Origin: Corallococcus coralloides DSM 2259
Lineage (GTDB): Bacteria; Myxococcota; Myxococcia; Myxococcales; Myxococcaceae
Reading direction: 5' to 3'
Assembly (NCBI RefSeq): GCF_000255295.1
Contig: NC_017030.1
Coordinates: 434,001-498,000 of the forward strand
DNA: 64,000 nucleotides
Positions within the stretch are counted from its first letter, which is position 1; every line of letters starts with the position of its first letter. The notes under the pieces were generated by a model that ran no database searches, was not told where the DNA came from, and saw only the letters and a program-made list of their open reading frames with translations. Shown in pieces: positions 35,965-43,469 of the stretch. Made by a program: the position numbers and the translations under genes.

Positions 35965-36663
35965 TCAGCCCTGGTACTGGTGCACGGACATGATGGGGTA
36001 GTTCATGGACGTGAGGCTGATGCGCTGCGAGCCGTCCGAGTTGATGTTGTTGGAGCCGATGAACTGGGCCTTGCCGTCCTTCCAGCCCGCGAACATCACC
36101 ACGTGCTGGCCGCTGCCCACCTTCATGGAGACGACGTCGCCGGGCTTCGCGTCCTTCAGGTCCACGCGCTTGAAGTTCGGGTCGCGGTCCAGGTTCGCCT
36201 GGAGCGTCATCACGGACGCGCTGTGCTGGCTGTCCTTGATCTGCCCGGCCTGCTCCAGGCACGCGGAGACGAAGTTGGCGCAGTTGACGTTGTTGGGGAC
36301 CCAGTCCTCCATGTCCGCGCCCACGCCGGACGTCTCGTACTTCAGCGAGCCGGCGTTCTTGCCCATGTGGGACATCGCGATGTCGAACGGGCTGCCACCG
36401 GGGCCACGCGTGCCCGGGCCCGCGCCGCCCGGAGGCGCCGTCACGTTGCCCGCGCCGCTGGAGCCGCCCGAGCCGCCACCGCGCACACCCTGCGTGCCGG
36501 GCTCGAAGCTGTCGCGCGAGCCGGGGATGTTCAGCGTCTTGCCCGCGTAGATGAGGTCCTTGTTCTGGATGTCCGGGTTGGCCTTCATCAGCGAGTCCAC
36601 GGAGGTGCCGTAGCGCTTCGCCAGACCAGACAGGGTGTCGCCAGATTGAATGCGGTAGCTCAT
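35965..36663 (-). CDS. LysM plus CHAP-type amidase protein
   Basis: 232 residues from ATG 36663 with CAGGAG upstream. LysM domain at residues 1-46 (YRIQSGDTLSGLAKRYGTSVD...LIYAGKTLNI), then a Gly-rich linker (about 55-85) and a CHAP domain (NCANFVSACLEQAG with catalytic Cys, GDVVSMKVGSGQHVVMFAGW with His), consistent with a peptidoglycan amidase/endopeptidase. No Sec signal, LysM starts at residue 3. The N-terminal LysM shares most residues with the protein at 21487-22125, including the following GSRDSFEPG/GRDSFDAG and GQGVRGG. It diverges from the TIGR00300 gene across 293 bp. Confidence 0.88.
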   Translation of the reverse strand: MSYRIQSGDTLSGLAKRYGTSVDSLMKANPDIQNKDLIYAGKTLNIPGSRDSFEPGTQGVRGGGSGGSSGAGNVTAPPGGAGPGTRGPGGSPFDIAMSHMGKNAGSLKYETSGVGADMEDWVPNNVNCANFVSACLEQAGQIKDSQHSASVMTLQANLDRDPNFKRVDLKDAKPGDVVSMKVGSGQHVVMFAGWKDGKAQFIGSNNINSDGSQRISLTSMNYPIMSVHQYQG

Positions 36664-36956
36664 GGGGGGCTCCTGGAGGGAGCAGTGACCCGGAGTGGTC
36701 ACCGGCTGCGATTGTTTCCATTCTCGGCGATCAAGAACCCGGGTTGCGTCCCTCGCCTGCTTTTCACTCCAGGCGCGCACATGTGGCCGAATGGGCACAC
36801 CCGGAGCGGAATCCCGGTCACGAAAGCGTCGCACCGGCGACGGGCCCCGCCCGGGGAGGCGCTTATCCCGGTGCGTAATTTCCGGGGATTTAGCGGCGCC
36901 ATGACGGGGTGCGTCCAGGTGGGTGCTCCTTATGAAAGGGGAAACAATCCGAGGGG

Positions 36957-38114
36957 ATGGAGGCGCGCGCCGCGCTTGAACGGGTGGGAGGGCCCGCGCA
37001 TGGTGGCGGGGTGACGACCATTGCTCATCCCGACTTCACGGCGGCGCGGTTCGGCGGCTTCCCGGACGCGCGCTTCACCCCGGCTCCGGCGGACGGCGTG
37101 CTGCCGGAGGGCTTCTTCACCACGACGAACCTGCCCACGTACGTGCGGGTGGACGGGCGGTGGCGGATGCCGCGCGAGCCGCGCATGGACGGCGCGCTGG
37201 TGCTGGACGCCCAGGGCGAGCTCTGGGTGCGCGAGGGCCGCCGGGTGCGCGCGGGCGAGCAGGTGGTGGTGGGGAAGGCGGAGGACGGCAGCGAAGGCGT
37301 CTACGTGAACATGGCCTACCTGATGGAGGAGGGGGAGGGCGAGTTCAAGTTCATGACGAGCGAGGTGTCGCGCGAGAAGCCCATCGACTACGCGCACATG
37401 GCGCGGGTGCTGGTGGAGGAGCGCGAGCGTGGGGGCTATCCCATCTGGGTGACGGGGCCGGCGCTGGTGCACTCGCGGGCGCGGGCGGACATGACGTGGT
37501 TCGTGGAGAACGGCTTCGTGGGGGCGCTGCTCGCGGGCAACGCGGTGGCGGTGCACGACATCGAGGCGTCCATCTACGGCACGACGCTGGGGATGAGCGG
37601 CGCGGGCGAGGCGACGTCGGGCGGGCACGGGCTGCACATGCGCGCCATCAACCGGGTGCGGCAGGCGGGCTCCATCGCGAAGGCGGTGGAGGCGGGCGTC
37701 ATCACCAACGGCATCATGCACGCGTGCGTGAAGCACGGGGTGCCGTTCGTGCTGACGGGCTCCATCCGGGATGACGGGCCGTTGCCGGACGTGGTGACGG
37801 ACAACCTGGCGGCGCAGGACGCGATGCGCAGGCACGCGGTGAAGGCGACGATGGCGGTGCTCGTGGCCACGGCGCTGCACGCCATCGCGACGGGGAACAT
37901 GCTGCCCGCGTTCGTGACGGAGAAGGACGGCTCCTTGCGGGAGCTGCCCACCATCTGCGTGGACTCGTCCGAGTTCGTGGTGAGCAAGCTGAAGGACCGG
38001 GGCACGCACCAGGCCTTTGGCGTGGTGACGAACGCGCAGGACTTCATGCACATCCTGCGGCTGTACGTGGAGCGCGAGCTGGCCGCGCGAGCGGCGGCGC
38101 CGAAGCCGGCCTGA
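36957..38114 (+). CDS. archaeal-type ornithine cyclodeaminase family (TIGR00300/LOR-SDH domain)
   Basis: 385 residues from ATG 36957 with GAGGGG upstream; GTG 37011 is an alternative. The central signatures VTGPALVHSRARADMTWFVENGFVGALLAGNAVAVHDIE and SIYGTTLGMSGAGEATSGGH are those of the TIGR00300 family (LOR/SDH C-terminal region, ornithine cyclodeaminase of methanogens), an NAD-dependent enzyme converting ornithine to proline with loss of ammonia. The N-terminal ~100 residues (PTYVRVDGRWRMPREPRMDG) form the LOR-like part. It is not the common bacterial OCD family. Function here (proline synthesis from arginine/ornithine) is inferred. Convergent with the propeller gene (3-bp gap). Confidence 0.8.
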   Translation: MEARAALERVGGPAHGGGVTTIAHPDFTAARFGGFPDARFTPAPADGVLPEGFFTTTNLPTYVRVDGRWRMPREPRMDGALVLDAQGELWVREGRRVRAGEQVVVGKAEDGSEGVYVNMAYLMEEGEGEFKFMTSEVSREKPIDYAHMARVLVEERERGGYPIWVTGPALVHSRARADMTWFVENGFVGALLAGNAVAVHDIEASIYGTTLGMSGAGEATSGGHGLHMRAINRVRQAGSIAKAVEAGVITNGIMHACVKHGVPFVLTGSIRDDGPLPDVVTDNLAAQDAMRRHAVKATMAVLVATALHAIATGNMLPAFVTEKDGSLRELPTICVDSSEFVVSKLKDRGTHQAFGVVTNAQDFMHILRLYVERELAARAAAPKPA

Positions 38115-38118
38115 CGCC

Positions 38119-39789
38119 TCAGCGCTGGGTGAGAGCGGGGACGGAGACGGCCTTCCAGGCCGTGCTCGACAGTCCGCCCTCGGTGCCGAAGAGGGCGGAG
38201 TCGCCGTCGGGGAGCACCGCGTAGACGCGCGGGTCGGCCAGCTTCGGCAGGGCCCGCGTCTCTCCCGTGGCCGCGTCGAAGTACGACGCGCCGAGCAGCG
38301 TGCCCACCAGCGCCCCACCGGGCACGAGCGCGGCGGAGACGATGGCGGAGGAGGGCAGGCCGGGCGCGGCGCGCACGCGCGTCCACTTCGCGCCGTCGAA
38401 GTAATTGAAGCCATCCTGGCAGGTGCCCGCGACGGCGCGTCCCTGCGCGTCGGTGGACAGCGCGGTGATCCAGTTGTCGGTGAGGTCGCGGCCGTCGTGG
38501 AAGCGCTGCCACTTCGCGCCGTCCCAGCGCAGCAGCCCCCGGTCCTCGCTGCCCATCCACAGGAAACGCCCCGAGGCTTCACCCACGGAAGGGTGCTTGC
38601 TCCACTCCGTCGGCAGCGGCAGCCGCTTCACGAGCGACAGGGGCGCGGTGCCAGGAGTGACCAGGGACACGCCCCGGCCATCCACCAGCGCGACACCTTC
38701 ATCCATCTGGGACACGTTGAGCACGGACAGCTTCCCCAGGGCCACGGGGTTGCGAGCGCCGTAGGCCACCTGCGTCCAGGTCTTCCCGTCATGGAAGCCC
38801 AGGCCATACGTGGTGGCGACGTAGAGGTTCGGTCCGTCGCTGCTGATGCCCAGCACCTGGTCGCTGGGAAGCGAGGGCGTGCGGACGGTCTGCCACCGGC
38901 CGTCCTCGCGCTGCCAGCAAGCGCCCCGGTCGAACGTGCCCACCACCAGCCGCCCCTGATGCCGGGCGAGCGCGGTGATGTGATTGCCGCAGATCTGCCC
39001 GGTGGAGGTGACGCGGCGCCACCCCTTCGGCCCGAGCTTGAACACTCCCGAGGAACGCGTGCCCGCCCATTCCGAGTTCAACACGGTGGCGCCCTTGGGA
39101 GCGCTCGCGGCCTGGAGCGGCACGGACTCCGTCTCCCACGCGTGCACCTCACCGTGACTGCCCACGATGCGCACGCCCTGCTCCGTCACGGTGAAGGACA
39201 GCGGCCCGGTGGGCACGTCGCGCAGCGCGGAGAGCCGGCCACTGGCGCTGATGGAGAACGCGCCCTCGGTGGTGCCCACGTCCACGCCGTCGCGCGTGTC
39301 GGAGATGAAGCGCACCGGCCCCGGCAGTGACCACGCGCGCTCGGTGCCCAGCTCGAACAGGCGCCCCTCCGCCGTGCCCGCGAAGCGCGGCGAGAACGCC
39401 GTGTACGTCGCGCCCGGAGTCAGCACCGAGGCCAGTGACTCCAGCCGGCTCACGTAGTCCGGGGTGCTCGCGTCCTCGACGGGAGGCAGCGCCTGCCAGC
39501 GCACGTCCAGCACGGGCGTCACCTGGAAGCGGGCATCCAGCGACACCAGCCCTTCATCCGTGGCGACGAAGAGCCGGTCGCCCGTGGACTCCAACGCGCG
39601 GCAGTAGTGGCTGGGGAGCCCGTCCTCCACCGTGAGCACTCGCACCGGACGGCCCGCGGGCGTGAACAGCTCCAGGCCGCCTTCGGTGCACGCGACGACG
39701 TGGCCGCCGAAGGGCTTCAGGTCGTGCACGGTCTCGGTGTTGGTGACGGTGGCGGCCAGGGTCAGGGCGGTGAGGGTGGAGAGCATCAT
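38119..39789 (-). CDS. secreted beta-propeller protein (Reg_prop-like)
   Basis: 556 residues with an N-terminal signal sequence (LSTLTALTLAATVTN). The rest consists of repeated propeller-type blades with W/G-D-G-x-W and the recurrent motif GLxxxDGxxW-like segments (WTQVAYG, ACWQREDGRWQTV, LLRWDGAKWQRFHDGRDLTDNWITAL, FDGAKWTRVRAAPGLPSSAIV). These resemble Reg_prop two-component regulator propeller repeats, but no transmembrane helix, histidine kinase or output domain follows, so it is a free periplasmic propeller, possibly a sensor partner. Function unknown. Start at 39789 or the second Met at 39786 is ambiguous. Confidence 0.82.
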   Translation of the reverse strand: MMLSTLTALTLAATVTNTETVHDLKPFGGHVVACTEGGLELFTPAGRPVRVLTVEDGLPSHYCRALESTGDRLFVATDEGLVSLDARFQVTPVLDVRWQALPPVEDASTPDYVSRLESLASVLTPGATYTAFSPRFAGTAEGRLFELGTERAWSLPGPVRFISDTRDGVDVGTTEGAFSISASGRLSALRDVPTGPLSFTVTEQGVRIVGSHGEVHAWETESVPLQAASAPKGATVLNSEWAGTRSSGVFKLGPKGWRRVTSTGQICGNHITALARHQGRLVVGTFDRGACWQREDGRWQTVRTPSLPSDQVLGISSDGPNLYVATTYGLGFHDGKTWTQVAYGARNPVALGKLSVLNVSQMDEGVALVDGRGVSLVTPGTAPLSLVKRLPLPTEWSKHPSVGEASGRFLWMGSEDRGLLRWDGAKWQRFHDGRDLTDNWITALSTDAQGRAVAGTCQDGFNYFDGAKWTRVRAAPGLPSSAIVSAALVPGGALVGTLLGASYFDAATGETRALPKLADPRVYAVLPDGDSALFGTEGGLSSTAWKAVSVPALTQR

Positions 39790-39943
39790 GCTCGACCCCT
39801 ATTGCGAACCCCGGGCCAGCCCGGTGTGTGTCCCCGGAGCCGCACCCGAGGCCCCAGGCCAGCGGGCCTGTTGACCCTGGTGCCCTTCACGAACGATGGT
39901 CGCGCGGGGGAATTGGGGCCGGGCCTCCGTTGGAGTCCACGAC

Positions 39944-40789
39944 ATGCTGCGTTCTGTTTCTTCCCTGGCGCTCGCGCTCGCCATTCTCTGCGCTTGTTCA
40001 GGGTCCGACCCGTGCGAGGGCACCCACTGCGGTTCGAAGCAGAACCTGCGCGAGGGGGATGACCATGGGGACTCCCTTGAGGCCGCGACCCCCGTGGGAT
40101 GCATGGAGCCCTTCCACTGGGTGGAAGCGAACCTGGACAACCCCGAGGACGTGGACCTGTTCTCGTTCCACGTCACGGCCGGTCGCATCTACCGATTCAG
40201 CTGCACTGGGTTTTCGTCTGGCTACGACCCGAGCTGCAGTGTCGAGCTCCTCGGCGCGGACGGGCTCACGTTGCCGGGCTCGGTGGGCACGGGGGGGATC
40301 TCGACCTACCAGTCGGCCGTGCTCGCTACGCAGGATGGCCCCGTGTACGCCCGCGTGACGCGCAACCGCAACTCCACCTCCGCTTTCAATCCCTCCTACA
40401 AATACTCGCTGGTGGACCGGGGGCCGGACGACTTCGCGAACACCCTCACGGAAGCCACCCCGGTGCCCATTGGCGCCACCGTCTCGGGGTACGTCGAGCC
40501 CGCTGGCGATGTCGACGTCATCGCGCTGAACGCCGTCGCGGGCCGCGCCTACCGGTTGACGTGCCGGGGTGAATACGCCTCCCACAACTGCGGCATGCGA
40601 GTGCGTGGCCCTGAGGGCGAGGTGCTGTTCGAGTCGAATACGTTCGATTACAGGCCGAGGAGCGAAACGTTCGACCTCCAGGTGATGCAGGAAGGCCGTC
40701 ATACGGTCGAGCTGTTCCTCTTCTGGGGGGGCATCTCCTTCGACGCCATCGGTGACTACACCTTCTCTGTCGCCGACCAGGAACCCTGA
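39944..40789 (+). CDS. lipoprotein with two PPC-type domains
   Basis: 281 residues from ATG 39944, lipoprotein signal with Cys16 or Cys18 in LAILCACSGSD. Two tandem copies of a PPC-like beta-sandwich follow: first from about 38 to 140 (DSLEAATPVG...VDLFSFHVTAGRIYRFSCTG), second from about 155 to 280 (NTLTEATPVPIG...VDVIALNAVAGRAYRLTCRG), each ending CSVELLGADG or CGMRVRGPEG. PPC domains are usual at the C-termini of secreted proteases, but no protease is attached here, so an independent surface-binding role is possible. Codon use is slightly less GC-rich than neighbours. Its stop is 8 bp before the convergent GST gene stop. Confidence 0.85.
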   Translation: MLRSVSSLALALAILCACSGSDPCEGTHCGSKQNLREGDDHGDSLEAATPVGCMEPFHWVEANLDNPEDVDLFSFHVTAGRIYRFSCTGFSSGYDPSCSVELLGADGLTLPGSVGTGGISTYQSAVLATQDGPVYARVTRNRNSTSAFNPSYKYSLVDRGPDDFANTLTEATPVPIGATVSGYVEPAGDVDVIALNAVAGRAYRLTCRGEYASHNCGMRVRGPEGEVLFESNTFDYRPRSETFDLQVMQEGRHTVELFLFWGGISFDAIGDYTFSVADQEP

Positions 40790-40797
40790 GCGCGCAG

Positions 40798-41460
40798 CTA
40801 GCGCGCGCTGCCCGCCGTGACTCCAAGGCGCTGCTCATAGGCCTCCAGCGTCCGCCGCCAGGCGGGCCGTGCCTCACAGCGCTCGCGATAGGCGGAGACG
40901 CGGGGGAAGCCTTCGAGCACGCCCGCGTTGCGCACCTCGCGCAGCACCGTGGTCATCAGGATGTCCGCCACGGTGAACGCCTCGCCGGCGACGTAGGGAC
41001 GCTCCCGGAGCAAGTCCTCGAGCGTGGTCAGGTGGTGCTCGGCGTACTTCACCAACCCGGGGCGCCGCTGCGCGCCGGTGGGGTCGGAGTCGCCGAGCAG
41101 GTCGACCATGATGAGCTGGGACATCGGGAGCTCCACGGTGGTGAGCGCGGCGAAGCACCAGCGCGTCACCTGTGCGCGGCCCTGGAAGTCCGTGGGCATC
41201 AAGCGGCCCGTCTTCTCCGCCAGGTACAGCAGGATCGCACCCGTCTCGGTGAGCACGAAGCCGTCGTCATCGAGCACCGGCACCTGACAGAAGGGGTTCA
41301 GCTGCCGGTACGCCTCGCCTCGGGTTTCCCCCGCGGGATGATCCACGCCGTGCACCCGGTAGGGCAGTTCCAGTTCTTCAAGGGCCCACAGGACGCGCAA
41401 ATCACGCGTGAGTCCGACGACCTTCGAATGGACGCGGCCAAAGCCGTACAGGGTGATCAT
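40798..41460 (-). CDS. glutathione S-transferase family protein
   Basis: 220 residues from ATG 41460. N-terminal thioredoxin-fold domain (MITLYGFGRVHSKVVGLTRDLRVLWALEELELPY, cis-Pro in QVPVLDDDG, and LTETGAILLYLAE for glutathione binding) and a helical C-terminal domain ending in the N-capping box region FTVADILMTTVLR. Detoxification or thiol chemistry of an unknown substrate; cytoplasmic. A longer reading from 41517 has no conserved residues. Confidence 0.93.
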   Translation of the reverse strand: MITLYGFGRVHSKVVGLTRDLRVLWALEELELPYRVHGVDHPAGETRGEAYRQLNPFCQVPVLDDDGFVLTETGAILLYLAEKTGRLMPTDFQGRAQVTRWCFAALTTVELPMSQLIMVDLLGDSDPTGAQRRPGLVKYAEHHLTTLEDLLRERPYVAGEAFTVADILMTTVLREVRNAGVLEGFPRVSAYRERCEARPAWRRTLEAYEQRLGVTAGSAR

Positions 41461-41553
41461 CCCGGCATTGTCGATGCCGTGCCCGCCCACTGTCGAGGCC
41501 GGCGGGTGGCGACGCACTCCGAGAAGCGCGCCGCCAACGCCTGACGCGGGCCC

Positions 41554-43368
41554 TTAGAACGACTCTTCCGGCACTTCCATCAGGTCCAGGTTGCCGTTCT
41601 CCACCATGCGCGCGGCGTGGGCGATGCCGGGCAGCACCTCATGGCAGTACCAGCGGGCGCTGGCCACCTTGCCGCCGTAGAACGCCTTGTCGCCGGGGTT
41701 GGTCTTCATCCGCTCCAGCGCCACGGCCGCGTGGCGCACCAGCAGCCAGCCGATGATGACCTCGGCCACGGCGAACAGCACGCGGTTGCCCTGGAAGCCC
41801 ACGTGGTAGACGGACTCGCCCAGCTTGCCCATCAGCGTGCCGAGCAGCGTCTGCAGCTGGCCCACCGCCTCACCCAGCGCGGCGCGCTCGGTCTTCAGCT
41901 CCGGGCCGCCCTCGTCGCCATCCGCCGTCGCGCGGACGCGCTCCAGCAAGCCCATCAGCGTCGCGCCGCCGTCGCGCGCCACCTTGCGCATCAGCAGGTC
42001 CAGGGCCTGGATGTGCGTGGTGCCCTCGTAGAGCGAGTCGATCTTCTGGTCGCGGATGTACTGCTCCACCGGGTAGTCCGTGAGGAAGCCCGAGCCGCCG
42101 TGCACCTGGAGCGACAGGGACAGCAGCTCGTACGCCTTCTCCGAGCTGTAGCCCTTCACCAGCGGCAGCAGCATGTCGTTGAGCACGTCCGCCTCGCCCG
42201 CGGCGGTGGAGCGGTGGCCGCCCTGGAGCTCCACCTGGTCCTGCACGGACGCGGTGAACAGGGCCAGCGCGCGCAGGCCTTCCGCGTGCGCCTTCTGCGC
42301 CATCAGCATGCGGCGCACGTCCGGGTGCTGGAGGATGTTCACGCGCGGCGCCGTCTTGTCGCGCGCCTTCCCCAGGTCGCTGCCCTGCACGCGGTCCTTC
42401 GCGAACGACAGCGCGCGGAAGTAGCCCGCGGACAGCGCGGCCATGGACTTGAGGCCCACCGCCATGCGCGCGTTCTCGATGATGTGGAACATCTGCCGGA
42501 TGCCGTCGTGCACCTCGCCCAGCAGCAGGCCGCGCGTGGGCTTGCCGTCGCCGAACGTCAGCTCGCACGTGACGGACCCCTTCAGGCCCATCTTCTTCTC
42601 CAGCTTGGTGCACACGACGTTGTTGTGCTCGCCCAGGCTGCCGTCCTCGTTCACCCAGTACTTGGGCACCACGAACAGCGACAGGCCCTTGGTGCCCGGC
42701 GCCGCGCCGTCCGGACGCGCGAGCACCATGTGGACGATGTTCTCCGCGATGTCCGACTCACCGTTGGTGATGAAGCGCTTGACGCCTTCAATCTCCCAGA
42801 CGTCGCCGTCCACGTGGCGGGCCTTGGTGCGCGCGGCGCCCACGTCGCTGCCCGCGTCCGGCTCCGTCAGCACCATGGAGCCGCTCCAGCGCTTGTCCAG
42901 GATGTGCGGCAGGAAGCGCTTCTTCTGCGACTCCGTGCCCAGCTTGTCGATGACGCGCGCGAGCAGGTTGCCCAGCGTGAAGAACGCCAGCGCGGGGTTG
43001 GAGCCCAGCAGCAGCTCGAACGCGGCCCAGCCCAGCGACGGCGGCGCGCCCAGGCCGCCCAGGTGCGGGGGCGTCTCCAACAGGTGCATGCCCGCGTCGT
43101 AGTAGGCGCCCATCGCGGCCTTGAGGCCGGGGGGCAGCTTCACCTCGCCGTTCTCCAGCTTCGGCGGGTTGTGCTCGGACTCGTCGAAGCTCTTCGCCAG
43201 CTCCTGCGTGCACAGCTGCGCGAACGTCTGCAGCGTCTGCCGGGCCGCCGTCTCGTCCAGGTCCCCGAAGGGCGCCTTGCCCAGCGACGTGTGGCCGATG
43301 TCCAGGAACTCGAAGAGGTTGAACTCAATATCGCGGAGGTTGGGCGTGTAGTGCAGGGACGACGACAT
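41554..43368 (-). CDS. acyl-CoA dehydrogenase (DmdC/FadE5-like)
   Basis: 604 residues from ATG 43368 (GGAG six bases upstream). N-terminal PNLRDIEFNLFEFLDI and the ~600-residue length match the long acyl-CoA dehydrogenase group with C-terminal extension (DmdC/AidB-like). FAD-site features MVLTEPDAGSDVGA and ENIVHMVLAR are present, and the catalytic Glu is in SLYEGTTHIQALDLL (Glu448). It oxidises acyl-CoA esters with electron transfer to ETF; substrate length unknown. It follows the VIT-vWA gene on the same strand with a terminator between. Confidence 0.93.
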   Translation of the reverse strand: MSSSLHYTPNLRDIEFNLFEFLDIGHTSLGKAPFGDLDETAARQTLQTFAQLCTQELAKSFDESEHNPPKLENGEVKLPPGLKAAMGAYYDAGMHLLETPPHLGGLGAPPSLGWAAFELLLGSNPALAFFTLGNLLARVIDKLGTESQKKRFLPHILDKRWSGSMVLTEPDAGSDVGAARTKARHVDGDVWEIEGVKRFITNGESDIAENIVHMVLARPDGAAPGTKGLSLFVVPKYWVNEDGSLGEHNNVVCTKLEKKMGLKGSVTCELTFGDGKPTRGLLLGEVHDGIRQMFHIIENARMAVGLKSMAALSAGYFRALSFAKDRVQGSDLGKARDKTAPRVNILQHPDVRRMLMAQKAHAEGLRALALFTASVQDQVELQGGHRSTAAGEADVLNDMLLPLVKGYSSEKAYELLSLSLQVHGGSGFLTDYPVEQYIRDQKIDSLYEGTTHIQALDLLMRKVARDGGATLMGLLERVRATADGDEGGPELKTERAALGEAVGQLQTLLGTLMGKLGESVYHVGFQGNRVLFAVAEVIIGWLLVRHAAVALERMKTNPGDKAFYGGKVASARWYCHEVLPGIAHAARMVENGNLDLMEVPEESF

Positions 43369-43404
43369 CGAAGGACTCCTCGCGGCCGGGTGCGAAAGCA
43401 ACAA

Positions 43405-43430
43405 GCCCCGCGCCGGTGAAGGCGCGGGGC
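43405..43430 (-). terminator. terminator of the VIT-vWA gene
   Basis: Perfect ten-base stem GCCCCGCGCC/GGCGCGGGGC with a 6-base loop, followed on the minus strand by a weak T-rich run (TTGTTGCTTTC), 39 bp after the VIT-vWA stop. Confidence 0.75.
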
Positions 43431-43469
43431 CAAAGCGGACCGCCAGGGTACCCGAGATTGATTCGCGGG

